64,000 bases of DNA from Lachnospiraceae bacterium AF51-6-b8A (lineage in GTDB: Bacteria; Bacillota; Clostridia; Lachnospirales; Lachnospiraceae), in NCBI GenBank assembly GCA_027682585.1, contig JAQCZH010000002.1:310001-374000 (forward strand), read 5' to 3'. Positions 7,065-16,328 of this stretch are shown here, in pieces (the stretch's first letter is position 1; each line of letters begins with the position of its first letter). Below the pieces are notes generated by a model. The model did no database searches, had not been told where the DNA came from, and saw only the letters and a program-made list of their open reading frames with translations. The translations under genes and the position numbers were made by a program.

Positions 7065-9143
7065 TTATTCCTCCACATTTTTCTTCAGCAATCCAAGGAG
7101 CAGGCAGGTGGCAACCGAGCCGATCAGCCATGCGATGATATAGAAGAGCGGGTTCCCAATCGTCGCGAAGACGAAAATCCCACCGTGAGGCGCCATCAGA
7201 GTACATCCAAAGAGAGCTGACAGGCCGCCGGCAATGGCAGAGCCAGCCAGAGTTGCGGGAATGGTGCGCAGAGGATCTGCCGCCGCAAAGGGAATCGCTG
7301 CCTCTGTGATGAAGGATGCTCCCATGACGAAGAGGGAGACCTTGGTATCTCTCTGAGTCTTGGAGAATTTCCCTGGAAAGAAAATGGTTGCCAAAGCAAT
7401 CCCGATCGGGGGTACCATTCCTCCGGCCATTACTGCCGCCATGGCAACATAGCAGGCGGTCACGGCAGGATCTGTTGCGGACGCTCCCTTGGCCATCAGG
7501 TCAGCTGCAGTAGAGAGCATACCGGTACCGAAGACATAGGCGGCCTTATTGATGGGGCCTCCCATATCGATGGCCATCATACCGCCCAGAATCAGGCCCA
7601 TGACAACCAGCAGGTTGGCATCCGCCAGGGCAGTCAGCATAGAAGACAACCCCGCGTTGATCAGACCGATCAGGGGATTAAAGATGAAGCACATCAAAAG
7701 GCTGATGATAAAAATTCCGCCCAAGGGATAGATCAGGGTAGGTCGAATCCCATCCAGACTGGCAGGGAGCCTGGATGTCAGCTTCTTGAGCCAGAGAACT
7801 ACAAATCCAGCCACAAAGCCGGCAGCAATACCACCCAGGAATCCGGATACGGTTGAACCGCCATTTGCTCCCTGGAAAGCAAAATGGGCAATAAAGTCGT
7901 TGAAAGCACCCAGATTCGTCCAGTGATAGCTGGCGAAGAGCGCATTGCCCGAGGTGGCCAGAAGGCCGCCGGTAAAGCCGACCGCCAGACCGGGACGGTC
8001 TGCAATCGAATAGGCAATATAGCCGGCCAGTACAGGAACCATCATGCCCATGGCCAGTCCACCCGCGTATTTGAAGAAAGCGGACAGGGGAAGCATCGTG
8101 CCGAAGGCGGAGCCTGCGGAAGCGCCATAGCCTGCGATTGTATCAATCAGAAAGGCCAAAGCCACCATAATACCGCCGCCAATAACGAAGGGAAGCATAT
8201 GGGAGACGCCGCTCATCAGATGCGTGTAAGCCTGGTGACCAATGGAATCCGTCTCCTTCTCCTCTTCCTCTTCTCCCGCGTCGCCACTGGCATGATAAAT
8301 GGGAGCGTCCGAAACAGAAGCTCTTGTCACCAATTCCTCTGCCTTGTGAATCCCGTCAGCCACCTTGCACTCGATCAAGTGCTTTCCATCGAAGCGATCC
8401 ATGGGCACCTTGGCGTCACAGGCGATCACGACGCCGGCAGCTCTCTTAATATCTTCCGCGGTCAAAATGTTCTTGGGACCGGAAGAACCGCGCGTCTCCA
8501 CCTTGACAGGAATCCCCAGCTTCTCTCCCGCCTTCTCTATGGCCTCGGCCGCCATGTAGGTGTGAGCAATTCCCGTCGGGCAGGCCGTAACCGCGATAAC
8601 ATAGCCCTTATCAGAACTTGTTCCCCCAGCCTGTCCATCAGGGGTTTTCTCCCTGTCAGATTCTCTGGCAGCCTCCTTCTGTGCCTTGGCATTCTCTGCC
8701 CTTTCAATAACATCCAAGAATTCCTCGGGACTCTTGGCCGCCTTCAGATCCCTCGTGAAGTCCTCATCCATAAGCAGCATAGACAGATTGGAGAGCACCT
8801 CCAGATGCACATTGTCCTTGGTGTTGGGAGCCGCAATCAGGAAAATCAGGTCGACGGGCTCATCATCCAGGGCCTGGTAATCGACGCCTTCTGGAACAAC
8901 CATAGCCGCCAGTCCCGGCGCACTGACAGCATCCGACTTGCAGTGGGGAATGGCGATTCCCTCGCCGACACCGGTCGTCCCCTCTTCTTCTCTCGCAAAG
9001 ACTCCGGCCCGATAAGTATCGATATCCCTGATATTGCCCCGCTTCTCCATGAGGGCAACCATCTGCTCAATGGCTTCCTTCTTGTTTGCGGGTGCCCCCT
9101 TGAGCTCAATACTCTGGGGAGCAAGTAAATCTCTAACTCTCAT
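7065..9143 (-). CDS. fruA: Fructose-specific PTS enzyme IIABC
   Basis: A 692-residue fused transporter that imports fructose and phosphorylates it to fructose-1-phosphate. The order is EIIA (about 1-150, active His in IAIPHCKSD), a charged linker, EIIB (about 175-280, phospho-Cys in TACPTGIAHTYMAAEA) and a membrane EIIC (about 300-690) with many hydrophobic helices and MAIDMGGPINKAA. The A-B-C order fits the Firmicutes FruA type. It lies 120 bases after fruK and directly before ptsI, so the operon codes for its own full phosphorelay. Confidence 0.95.
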   Translation of the reverse strand: MRVRDLLAPQSIELKGAPANKKEAIEQMVALMEKRGNIRDIDTYRAGVFAREEEGTTGVGEGIAIPHCKSDAVSAPGLAAMVVPEGVDYQALDDEPVDLIFLIAAPNTKDNVHLEVLSNLSMLLMDEDFTRDLKAAKSPEEFLDVIERAENAKAQKEAARESDREKTPDGQAGGTSSDKGYVIAVTACPTGIAHTYMAAEAIEKAGEKLGIPVKVETRGSSGPKNILTAEDIKRAAGVVIACDAKVPMDRFDGKHLIECKVADGIHKAEELVTRASVSDAPIYHASGDAGEEEEEKETDSIGHQAYTHLMSGVSHMLPFVIGGGIMVALAFLIDTIAGYGASAGSAFGTMLPLSAFFKYAGGLAMGMMVPVLAGYIAYSIADRPGLAVGFTGGLLATSGNALFASYHWTNLGAFNDFIAHFAFQGANGGSTVSGFLGGIAAGFVAGFVVLWLKKLTSRLPASLDGIRPTLIYPLGGIFIISLLMCFIFNPLIGLINAGLSSMLTALADANLLVVMGLILGGMMAIDMGGPINKAAYVFGTGMLSTAADLMAKGASATDPAVTACYVAMAAVMAGGMVPPIGIALATIFFPGKFSKTQRDTKVSLFVMGASFITEAAIPFAAADPLRTIPATLAGSAIAGGLSALFGCTLMAPHGGIFVFATIGNPLFYIIAWLIGSVATCLLLGLLKKNVEE

Positions 9144-9263
9144 TTGCTGTCCTTTCCTGACCGGACATTCCTGCCCTTGTCACTGATTCCTCTGTCCATA
9201 CCGGCTGTCATTTTCTTCCCAAATTCTTTGAACGACTCAGTCAAAAACATTTCTCCTGTACTT

Positions 9264-10172
9264 CTATCTTCCCAAGCTCTTAAGCAAAGCCCCGACTTCT
9301 TCCCTTTTTGCCAGTTCTTCAGAAAAAGCGGAAGCGGATCCTGTGCAAAGCCCCATATAGAAGGCATTTTCATAGTCAGCTGTCTCAATATAACCGGTCA
9401 GAAAACCAGCCACCATGGAATCCCCGGCTCCAACGGAATTGACAATCCTGCCCTTAGGAGGCATAGAACAGAATACCTGACCATCCTCCGTAATCAGCAG
9501 ACCTCCGTCACCCGCCATGGAAATCATGACGTTCTGCGCCCCCATCTTCTGCAGTTTCCTGGCATAGGGGATGACCTCCTCCTTGGTCGTCAGGGTCACA
9601 CCGAAGATCTCACCCAACTCGTGGTTGTTGGGCTTGATCAGGAAGGGATGATACTTCAGAACGTTGACCAGAAGATCTCTGGTCGCATCCACAACAATAT
9701 GGATGCCTCTCCCCTCCAGGCGCGCCATAATATCCTCATAGCTGGAAGCAGGCATGACATCCGGAATCGATCCGGCCAAAACCAGGAAGTCCCCTTCCCG
9801 CAGCATATCAAGCTTCTCATAGAGTCTGGCAATATCGGAATCTCTGATGGCAGGTCCTTGCCCGTTGATCTCAGATTCCTGGTCGCTGCGGAGCTTGACA
9901 TTGATCCGGGACATCCCCTCTGCCACGTCAATAAAGTCACTTTCCACCCGGCTGGCAGCCAGCAGCCGCTCAATCTCCCGGCCGGTAAATCCCGCCATGA
10001 AACCAAGCGCCCTGCTCTCATGGCCCATATTCTTAAGGACAATGGAAACATTGATCCCCTTGCCTCCGGGTAAGATATGTTCTCCTGTCGTGCGGTTGAC
10101 CAGGCCGGTCTGAAAATGATCCACATCGACAATATAATCGATGGATGGATTGAAGGTTACAGTATAGATCAT
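9264..10172 (-). CDS. fruK: 1-phosphofructokinase
   Basis: A 302-residue PfkB-family kinase that turns fructose-1-phosphate into fructose-1,6-bisphosphate. The N terminus TFNPSIDYIV, the substrate motif PGGKGINVSIVLKNMG and the C-terminal NSVGAGDSMVAGF with the catalytic Asp are all present. The start overlaps fruR by 4 bases. PfkB relatives include tagatose-6-phosphate kinase, but the position between fruR and fruA settles the assignment. Confidence 0.95.
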   Translation of the reverse strand: MIYTVTFNPSIDYIVDVDHFQTGLVNRTTGEHILPGGKGINVSIVLKNMGHESRALGFMAGFTGREIERLLAASRVESDFIDVAEGMSRINVKLRSDQESEINGQGPAIRDSDIARLYEKLDMLREGDFLVLAGSIPDVMPASSYEDIMARLEGRGIHIVVDATRDLLVNVLKYHPFLIKPNNHELGEIFGVTLTTKEEVIPYARKLQKMGAQNVMISMAGDGGLLITEDGQVFCSMPPKGRIVNSVGAGDSMVAGFLTGYIETADYENAFYMGLCTGSASAFSEELAKREEVGALLKSLGR

Positions 10173-10918
10173 TCGCTCACCTCCCGAATGTTCTCATAAG
10201 TGCGGTATCTGTCATCAAGCTGCCCTGCCACCAGGACGCGGGCCTCGGCAAATGTCCCGAAGGAGATTGGGGCCACCAGACCGAACTTACTGGCATCCGC
10301 CAGAATATAGACCTGTCGGCTGGCCGCCATCGCCTGCTGCTTGATATAGGCTTCCTTGAGTTCTGGAGTTGTAAAGCCCGCCTGAGGATCGACACCGTTC
10401 GCCCCCAGAAATGCCCGGGAGAAGTTATACTTGCGCACGGACAGACTTGCCTCTTCACCGACAATTGCCTCTGTCACAGACTTGAACTGACCGCCCAGAA
10501 TATAACAGGTGTACCCCCTCTGTCCCAGACGTCTGGCATGACTGATCGCATTTGTGACGAAGGTCAGATCCCTGCCGCGGATGAAATCAATCATCAGCTC
10601 CGTCGTCGTCCCCGCGTCCAGATAGATCAGCTCTCCATCCTGAATCAGTCCGGCTGCCTCTTTTGCAATCGCCAGCTTCTCCCTGTGATGCCGCTGCTGA
10701 CGAAGCGTAACCGTATCGTCCCGATCTCCGGGCAGACCCTCTGAGAGAATTGCCCCTCCGTGCACTCTCTGACAGCGGCCCTCTTTGGCCAGACAGCTGA
10801 TGTCGCGACGGATCGTAGATTCAGAAGCTTCCAGCTCCCGCATGAGTTCTGTGTTCAAAACAGACCCCTTCTCTTTGAGCTGGTCCAATATGAACTTGTG
10901 TCGCTCAGCAGTTAGCAT
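10169..10918 (-). CDS. fruR: DeoR-family fructose operon repressor
   Basis: A 249-residue regulator. The N-terminal winged helix (about 1-55) contains ELEASESTIRRDISCLAKEG, the DeoR recognition helix, and the rest is the ribose-isomerase-like sensor domain with YLDAGTTTELMIDFI and LGANGVDPQAGFTTPE. Regulators of this type placed first in fru operons sense fructose-1-phosphate. It is the first gene of fruR-fruK-fruA-ptsI-ptsH and likely controls its own operon. Confidence 0.93.
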   Translation of the reverse strand: MLTAERHKFILDQLKEKGSVLNTELMRELEASESTIRRDISCLAKEGRCQRVHGGAILSEGLPGDRDDTVTLRQQRHHREKLAIAKEAAGLIQDGELIYLDAGTTTELMIDFIRGRDLTFVTNAISHARRLGQRGYTCYILGGQFKSVTEAIVGEEASLSVRKYNFSRAFLGANGVDPQAGFTTPELKEAYIKQQAMAASRQVYILADASKFGLVAPISFGTFAEARVLVAGQLDDRYRTYENIREVSE

Positions 10919-10946
10919 CTTCTCTTCTCCTTACAACTTCTTACCT

Positions 10947-10975
10947 ATTATAAGTAGGATAAGCATTCAGCACAA
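10947..10975 (-). promoter_or_regulatory. Promoter of the fruRKA-ptsIH operon
   Basis: The minus strand has a perfect -10 TATAAT and a poorer -35 TTGTGC 17 bases away, about 30 bases before fruR. Upstream, at about 10976-11006, TCAAAA/TTTTGA-type half-sites recur (ATCAAAA, GTCAAAA, CACAAA), a plausible FruR operator. Confidence 0.55.
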
Positions 10976-11106
10976 TCAAAATCCGTCAAAAACATTCACA
11001 AACAGTCATCTTCGTTTTTGTCGATTTTTACCAGTTCTCTGAGGTCCTTAAGAAAATGGATCCTGTCATCCTCCTGCGCCAATGATCGACTGGCAAAGGA
11101 GTCTCA

Positions 11107-11146
11107 AACAATGGAATATACGCTCCGCAAATATTCCATTGTCATG
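11107..11146 (+). repeat. Dispersed hairpin repeat, copy E
   Basis: The best-formed copy of the family: perfect 10-base arms AATGGAATAT (11110-11119) and ATATTCCATT (11131-11140) around the 11-base loop ACGCTCCGCAA, with tail GTCATGAAA. It lies beyond the tuf terminator, so it need not be part of the tuf transcript. Confidence 0.8.
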
Positions 11147-11179
11147 AAAAAAGGATCCCGAGACATTGTCTCGGGATCC
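11147..11179 (-). terminator. Terminator of tuf
   Basis: A perfect 12-base stem GGATCCCGAGAC/GTCTCGGGATCC with a three-base loop is followed on the minus strand by six T. It lies 77 bases past the tuf stop codon. Confidence 0.93.
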
Positions 11180-11208
11180 TGATCAACATACATATCTCAT
11201 TGTCTGAA

Positions 11209-11250
11209 CATAATCGAACACCTGCGAAGCATTTGCTCGATTGTCTCAAA
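11209..11250 (+). repeat. Dispersed hairpin repeat, copy F
   Basis: Arms AATCGA (11212-11217) and TCGATT (11237-11242) enclose ACACCTGCGAAGCATTTGC, followed by the tail GTCTCAAA. It lies between the tuf stop and its terminator. Confidence 0.6.
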
Positions 11251-11255
11251 TGCAA

Positions 11256-12494
11256 TTACTCGATGATCTCAGTAACACGGCCTGAACCAACCGTACGGCC
11301 GCCCTCACGAATGGCGAAGGTAAGCCCCTGCTCCATAGCTACGTTATGGATCAGCTCGATGGTCATCTCAACGTTGTCGCCGGGCATGCACATCTCGACG
11401 CCGTCGGGAAGCTGGGTGATGCCGGTTACGTCAGTCGTTCTGAAGTAGAACTGAGGACGATAGTTTGAGAAGAAGGGGGTATGACGACCGCCCTCGTCCT
11501 TGGTCAGTACGTATACCTGCGCCTTGAACTTCTTATGGCAGGTAACCGTGCCGGGCTTAGCAAGAACCTGACCACGAACGATCTGGTCACGGTTCACGCC
11601 GCGAAGCAGAGCGCCGATGTTGTCACCGGCCATAGCCTCGTCAAGCTGCTTACGGAACATCTCAATACCGGTACATACGGTCTTACCGACAGTGTCCTTC
11701 ACGCCGAGGATCTCAAGCTCCTCGTTGAGGTGAAGGGTACCACGCTCTACACGACCGGTGGCAACGGTACCGCGGCCGGTGATGGTGAATACATCCTCGA
11801 CAGGCATAAGGAAGGGCTTATCAGTATCACGCTGAGGAGTAGGAATATACTCGTCAACCGTGTTCATCAGCTCCATGATGCAATCGCCCCAGTTCTTGTC
11901 GGGGTTGGAAGGATCAATCGGATCGCCGTTGGCAAATACTGCCTTGCCCTCAGCATCCTGCAGAGCCTGATAAGCAGAGCCCTTGATAATGGGGCAGTCA
12001 TCAAAGCCGTACTCAGACAGCTGATCAGAAACCTCCATCTCAACCAGCTCAAGGAGCTCAGGGTCATCGATCATATCGCACTTGTTCAGGAATACGATGA
12101 TGTAGGGAACGCCTACCTGACGGGCAAGGAGGATGTGCTCCTTGGTCTGGGCCATAACGCCGTCGGTAGCGGCTACAACCAGGATAGAACCATCCATCTG
12201 TGCGGCGCCGGTGATCATATTCTTAACATAGTCGGCATGTCCCGGGCAGTCTACGTGAGCGTAGTGACGCTTCTCGGTCTGATACTCAACGTGAGCGGTA
12301 GAGATGGTAATACCACGCTCTCTCTCCTCGGGAGCTTTGTCGATGTCCTCAAAAGCCTCCATCTTGTTACCAGCGACGCGCTGTGCAAGAACGGTGGTAA
12401 TAGCAGCCGTAAGAGTGGTCTTACCATGATCGACATGACCGATGGTACCGATGTTTACGTGCGGCTTGGTGCGGTCAAAATGCTCTTTTGCCAT
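11256..12494 (-). CDS. tuf: Elongation factor Tu
   Basis: A 412-residue GTPase that brings aminoacyl-tRNA to the ribosome. The G domain has [15 protein letters not shown] (P loop), the switch region [19 protein letters not shown] and NKCDM; domains 2 and 3 follow with [14 protein letters not shown] and PGDNVEM. The usual length is 394-400. The extra residues sit in the G domain, where [20 protein letters not shown] and the following [13 protein letters not shown] replace a shorter segment of about 20 residues. tuf has its own promoter and terminator after fusA. Confidence 0.97.
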   Translation of the reverse strand: MAKEHFDRTKPHVNIGTIGHVDHGKTTLTAAITTVLAQRVAGNKMEAFEDIDKAPEERERGITISTAHVEYQTEKRHYAHVDCPGHADYVKNMITGAAQMDGSILVVAATDGVMAQTKEHILLARQVGVPYIIVFLNKCDMIDDPELLELVEMEVSDQLSEYGFDDCPIIKGSAYQALQDAEGKAVFANGDPIDPSNPDKNWGDCIMELMNTVDEYIPTPQRDTDKPFLMPVEDVFTITGRGTVATGRVERGTLHLNEELEILGVKDTVGKTVCTGIEMFRKQLDEAMAGDNIGALLRGVNRDQIVRGQVLAKPGTVTCHKKFKAQVYVLTKDEGGRHTPFFSNYRPQFYFRTTDVTGITQLPDGVEMCMPGDNVEMTIELIHNVAMEQGLTFAIREGGRTVGSGRVTEIIE

Positions 12495-12561
12495 TGTGAA
12501 ATTCCTCCTTAAATCTCCCCCTCGCGGGGTATGTTACCTTATAAAATCTCAGCTAAAGCCC

Positions 12562-12590
12562 ATTATATGAAATTCAGCTGAGTATTTCAA
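12562..12590 (-). promoter_or_regulatory. tuf promoter
   Basis: On the minus strand TTGAAA and TATAAT are exactly 17 bases apart in the fusA-tuf spacer, about 70 bases before tuf. It would give EF-Tu expression in addition to read-through from the str operon. Confidence 0.8.
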
Positions 12591-12626
12591 CTATATTGCC
12601 GGGCAAATGCCCTTTCAAAGCAAGAA

Positions 12627-14741
12627 TCACTTGCGCTCAGCGATCACCTTCTCCTGAACAGACTTGGGAGCCTGTTCATATCTGTTGAAGAACATGGAGT
12701 AGTTGCCACGACCCTGCGTAATGGAGCGCAGGTTGGTTGCATAGCCAAACATCTCGGCCAGAGGCACATAGCCAACGACGATCTTGCCGTTTCCTACATC
12801 ATCCATCTTCTCAATGCGCCCGCGCCGTGAGTTCAGATCTCCGATGACATCACCCAGATAATCCTCAGGCATGGTGACCTCAACCTTCATGATCGGCTCT
12901 AAGAGAGCAGGATCTGCCTTGGCCATAGCTTCCTTGAAACACATGGAACCTGCAATGTGGAAGGCCATCTCTGAGGAATCGACTTCGTGATAGGAACCGT
13001 CGTAGAGAGTAGCCTTAATGCCGAGAACAGGGAAACCCGCCAGGATACCTGACTGAGCCGCCTCTTCGATACCCTCGCCGACGGGGGCAATGTACTCCTT
13101 GGGAACAGATCCGCCGACAACAGCGTTCTCGAACTTGAACAGTTCCTCTCCATTGGCGTCCATGGGCTCGAAGCGAACCTTGACATGGCCATACTGGCCG
13201 CGGCCGCCGGACTGCTTGGCGTACTTGTACTCCTGATCCACGGACTTGGTAAAGGTCTCCTTGTAGGCAACCTGAGGCGCGCCGATATTAGCCTCAACAG
13301 AGAACTCTCTGAGCAGACGGTCAACCGTGATCTCCAGATGCAGCTCACCCATACCTGCCAGAATGGTCTGGCCAGTCTCCTCATCCGTGTGAACGTGTAA
13401 AGTGGGATCCTCTTCGACCAGCTTGGCGAGCGCCTCGCCCATCTTCTGCTGTCCAGCCTTGGTCTTGGGTTCAACAGCGACCTGGATGACAGGATCCGGG
13501 AACTCCATGGACTCCAAAATAACAGGATGCTGATCATCGCAGAGGGTATCGCCGGTCGTCGTATTCTTGAGACCTACAATCGCGCAGATATCACCAGAGA
13601 ACATCTCGTCGAGCTCCTGGCGCTTGTTGGCGTGCATGAGGAGAATACGGCCGACGCGCTCCTTCTTATCCTTGGTGGAATTTAAGACGTAAGATCCGGA
13701 CTTGCAGTGGCCTGAGTACACGCGGGTGAAGGCCAGCTTACCTACATAGGGATCGGTCATAATCTTGAAGGCCAGAGCCGAGAAGGGCTCATCGTCAGAT
13801 GAGCGGCGAACGACTTCCTCGCCATCCATATCCGTACCCTTGATGTCAGGGACATCAACCGGGGCAGGCATGAACTCAATCACACCGTCAAGAAGCTTCT
13901 GGATTCCCTTATTCTGATGAGCAGAACCGCAGAATACAGGAACACCTTCGGAATGAATGGTAGCCTTGCGAAGAGCTGCCTTGAGCTGATCGATGGAGGG
14001 CTCTTCCCCTTCCAGATACATCATCATCAGATCTTCATCAAAGTCGCAGCACTGCTCAACCAGCTTGGCGTGGTACTCCTCTGCCTGCTCCTTGAGTTCA
14101 TCGCGGATATCGACAATCTCAATCTCCTGACCGGCAGCATCCTTGTAGAGGTATTCCTTCATCTCGAAGAGATCGATCACTCCCTCGAAATAATCCTCCT
14201 TGCCAATGGGAAGCTGGACGCAAACGGCATTCTTGCCAAGTTTGGTTCCAATTTCCTTCACAGTATTGAAGAAGTCAGCGCCCATGATATCCATCTTATT
14301 GACAAATGCCATACGGGGAACCCCGTAGGTATCTGCCTGACGCCAAACATTCTCAGACTGGGGTTCAACACCGCCCTTAGCGTCAAAGACACCGATCGCA
14401 CCGTCCAGGACGCGAAGAGAGCGCTCAACCTCAACGGTAAAGTCGACGTGTCCCGGGGTGTCGATGATATTGATGCGGTGCTTGAGCGCACCCTCCTTCA
14501 GCTGAGCCTTCTCCTGAAGGGTCCAGTGGCAGGTGGTAGCTGCCGAAGTAATGGTGATACCTCTCTCCTGCTCCTGCTCCATCCAGTCCATAGTAGCAGT
14601 TCCCTCGTAGGTCTCACCGATCTTATAATTAACACCAGTGTAATACAGAATACGCTCCGTCAGCGTGGTCTTGCCGGCATCGATATGAGCCATAATTCCG
14701 ATATTTCTGGTTCTCTCAAGTGGGTATTCTCTTGTAGCCAA
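12627..14741 (-). CDS. fusA: Elongation factor G
   Basis: A 704-residue translocase GTPase that moves tRNA and mRNA through the ribosome. [18 protein letters not shown] is the P loop, [12 protein letters not shown] the switch, [12 protein letters not shown] and [10 protein letters not shown] the remaining G motifs; domains II-V follow, ending near [16 protein letters not shown] place the start at the TTG codon at 14741 because GGAGG lies eight bases upstream and the protein then begins [15 protein letters not shown] as in the family; an upstream ATG would add 15 unrelated residues. Part of rpsL-rpsG-fusA-tuf. Confidence 0.96.
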   Translation of the reverse strand: MATREYPLERTRNIGIMAHIDAGKTTLTERILYYTGVNYKIGETYEGTATMDWMEQEQERGITITSAATTCHWTLQEKAQLKEGALKHRINIIDTPGHVDFTVEVERSLRVLDGAIGVFDAKGGVEPQSENVWRQADTYGVPRMAFVNKMDIMGADFFNTVKEIGTKLGKNAVCVQLPIGKEDYFEGVIDLFEMKEYLYKDAAGQEIEIVDIRDELKEQAEEYHAKLVEQCCDFDEDLMMMYLEGEEPSIDQLKAALRKATIHSEGVPVFCGSAHQNKGIQKLLDGVIEFMPAPVDVPDIKGTDMDGEEVVRRSSDDEPFSALAFKIMTDPYVGKLAFTRVYSGHCKSGSYVLNSTKDKKERVGRILLMHANKRQELDEMFSGDICAIVGLKNTTTGDTLCDDQHPVILESMEFPDPVIQVAVEPKTKAGQQKMGEALAKLVEEDPTLHVHTDEETGQTILAGMGELHLEITVDRLLREFSVEANIGAPQVAYKETFTKSVDQEYKYAKQSGGRGQYGHVKVRFEPMDANGEELFKFENAVVGGSVPKEYIAPVGEGIEEAAQSGILAGFPVLGIKATLYDGSYHEVDSSEMAFHIAGSMCFKEAMAKADPALLEPIMKVEVTMPEDYLGDVIGDLNSRRGRIEKMDDVGNGKIVVGYVPLAEMFGYATNLRSITQGRGNYSMFFNRYEQAPKSVQEKVIAERK

Positions 14742-14924
14742 GATTGATTTCCTCCATACTTTCTCGGATCGCCTGCCTCTTTCCATGGGATACAGTGACT
14801 TGCGCGGGAAATGTGCCGGCCAAAGGCATTTGCCCCGGCCGCCGCGAAAGCAGTCGCTGCCCCCTGACGCAGGCTCTTCGATCAGAGATCCTGCGGCGAA
14901 ATGTCTGTCCCGCAGACCTCCGCC

Positions 14925-15010
14925 GCCATAAGCAATTGAGTGCCTTTCTCACGGGCATTTCGCTGTTATAAACAGCATAGTTCGCCCCGCAGGCATCCGA
15001 TTGTCTTAAA
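14925..15010 (+). repeat. Degenerate dispersed hairpin repeats, copies G1 and G2
   Basis: Two units in tandem in the rpsG-fusA spacer. They keep the junction words CATAAGCAAT, TTATAAACAGCAT and the tail TTGTCTTAAAA, but their arms are weak (TGCC/GGCA in the first). Further left, CGCAGGCTCT and AGAGATCCTGCG at about 14853-14883 make a separate hairpin. Confidence 0.4.
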
Positions 15011-15011
15011 A

Positions 15012-15482
15012 TTAGAAGCGATAATGTGCGAACGCCTTGTTGGCATCTGCCATTCTATGCATCTCTTCCTTACGCTTTACTGCAGCGCCGGTATTATTGG
15101 CTGCATCCATGATCTCATTGGCCAGTCTCTCCTCCATCGTCTTCTCGCTTCTGTTGCGAGAGAAGAGAGTGAGCCAGCGAAGACCCAGGGCCTGACGGCG
15201 ATCCGGGCGAACCTCAATAGGCACCTGATAAGTAGCTCCTCCGACACGTCTTGCCTTGACCTCAAGTACAGGCATAACATTGTTCATTGCCTCCTCAAAG
15301 ACCTCAAGCGCGGGCTTGCCCGTCTTATCCTCCACACGACTGAATGCGCCGTAGACGATCTTCTGGGCAACGCCCTTCTTGCCGTCTAACATGATGTTGT
15401 TTACGAGCTTGGTTACGATCTTGCTGTTATAGATCGGATCTGCAAGCACGTCTCTCTTAATATTGTGACTCTTACGTGGCAC
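15012..15482 (-). CDS. rpsG: 30S ribosomal protein S7
   Basis: A 156-residue protein that nucleates assembly of the 16S rRNA 3' major domain and contacts tRNA at the E site. Family segments [31 protein letters not shown] and the C-terminal [14 protein letters not shown] are present. The start is a GTG at 15482 with GGAGGGAA upstream; a longer frame would add 16 residues not seen in S7. It lies between rpsL and fusA in the str operon. Confidence 0.96.
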   Translation of the reverse strand: MPRKSHNIKRDVLADPIYNSKIVTKLVNNIMLDGKKGVAQKIVYGAFSRVEDKTGKPALEVFEEAMNNVMPVLEVKARRVGGATYQVPIEVRPDRRQALGLRWLTLFSRNRSEKTMEERLANEIMDAANNTGAAVKRKEEMHRMADANKAFAHYRF

Positions 15483-15590
15483 GTTACTTCCCTCCTTAAT
15501 CATTGATAGGATTAATTCATCGGTACTCACATAGACATTATGTGTTCATGTCTCATTTATCGCCGGCGGTCAGAGCCTTCCGGCTTAGCG

Positions 15591-15632
15591 AACCATAGAA
15601 TGCATGCTTTGCGGACATCCTATGATCTAAAA
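15591..15632 (+). repeat. Dispersed hairpin repeat, copy H
   Basis: Arms ATAG-A-ATG and CAT-C-CTAT enclose CATGCTTTGCGGA, followed by GATCTAAAAT, in the rpsL-rpsG spacer. Confidence 0.55.
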
Positions 15633-15685
15633 TAAATGCCAACATTAACCATATTGTTGTGAATGTTACGAAATGATCTTACCGA

Positions 15686-16099
15686 TTACTTCTTCGGCTT
15701 CTTAGCGCCGTACTTGGAACGGCCCTGCATACGGTTGGCTACGCCCGCCGTATCCAGAGTGCCTCTGATCACGTGGTAACGTGTACCGGGGAGATCCTTG
15801 ACACGGCCGCCGCGAACCAGAACCACACTGTGTTCCTGAAGGTTGTGTCCTTCACCGGGAATATAGCTTGTCACTTCGATTCCGTTGGAGAGACGAACCC
15901 TGGCGATCTTACGCAGAGCGGAGTTAGGCTTCTTGGGAGTAGCCGTCTTAACAGCGGTGCACACGCCGCGCTTCTGGGGAGAAGCCGTAGCGATGGAGCG
16001 CTTCTTAAGAGAGTTAAAGCTTCTCTGAAGAGCAGGGGCGGTAGACTTCTTTGCAGCAGTCTGTCTTCCCTTTCTGACTAACTGGTTAAATGTTGGCAT
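15686..16099 (-). CDS. rpsL: 30S ribosomal protein S12
   Basis: A 137-residue decoding-centre protein. [12 protein letters not shown] begins the protein at the ATG at 16099, with GGAGG-type ribosome site AGGAGGTAAAGGAA before it; upstream codons in the same frame are not family-like. [15 protein letters not shown] and [17 protein letters not shown] carry the lysines (equivalent to Lys43 and Lys88) whose changes give streptomycin resistance, and both are wild type here. It heads the rpsL-rpsG-fusA-tuf unit behind a strong promoter. Confidence 0.97.
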   Translation of the reverse strand: MPTFNQLVRKGRQTAAKKSTAPALQRSFNSLKKRSIATASPQKRGVCTAVKTATPKKPNSALRKIARVRLSNGIEVTSYIPGEGHNLQEHSVVLVRGGRVKDLPGTRYHVIRGTLDTAGVANRMQGRSKYGAKKPKK

Positions 16100-16154
16100 T
16101 TCCTTTACCTCCTGTATTATTTGCTCACGCCCACATTTCCAGGCATGCCTTATA

Positions 16155-16183
16155 ATTCTAGTGATGCAGATACCTTTTGTCAA
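16155..16183 (-). promoter_or_regulatory. str operon promoter before rpsL
   Basis: On the minus strand a perfect TTGACA and TAGAAT are 17 bases apart, 56 bases before rpsL. It lies just after the rpoC terminator, so rpsL-rpsG-fusA is transcribed separately from rpoBC. Confidence 0.85.
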
Positions 16184-16195
16184 GTTCACATACGC

Positions 16196-16240
16196 AAAGA
16201 GGAACTTTCAAGTCCTCATCACTTGAAAGTTCCTCTTTTG
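16196..16240. terminator. Terminator between rpoC and rpsL
   Basis: A perfect 18-base stem AAAGAGGAACTTTCAAGT with its complement around the loop CCTCATC. The minus-strand T run is short (TTTG), but the stem position 90 bases past the rpoC stop fits an operon end. Confidence 0.8.
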
Positions 16241-16328
16241 ACCTGGGGCTGTCTTCTCATTGCCCCGGCTCAGACGCTCTTATAAAACTCTTCTACGCTC
16301 AAACAAACGCACAATGTGCTTTATAGCT

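Larger units (their letters stand above)
10919..11255. other. fruR-tuf spacer
   Basis: This 337-base stretch contains no gene that I can support. From left to right it holds the fru promoter, about 90 bases without recognisable signals, hairpin repeat E, the tuf terminator and hairpin repeat F. Confidence 0.6.

Noticed and set aside
7884..9128. 414-codon plus-strand frame opposite fruA
   Set aside because: It is antisense to a clear FruA gene, has low-complexity His/Arg/Gly-rich content and no ribosome site; a codon-bias shadow.
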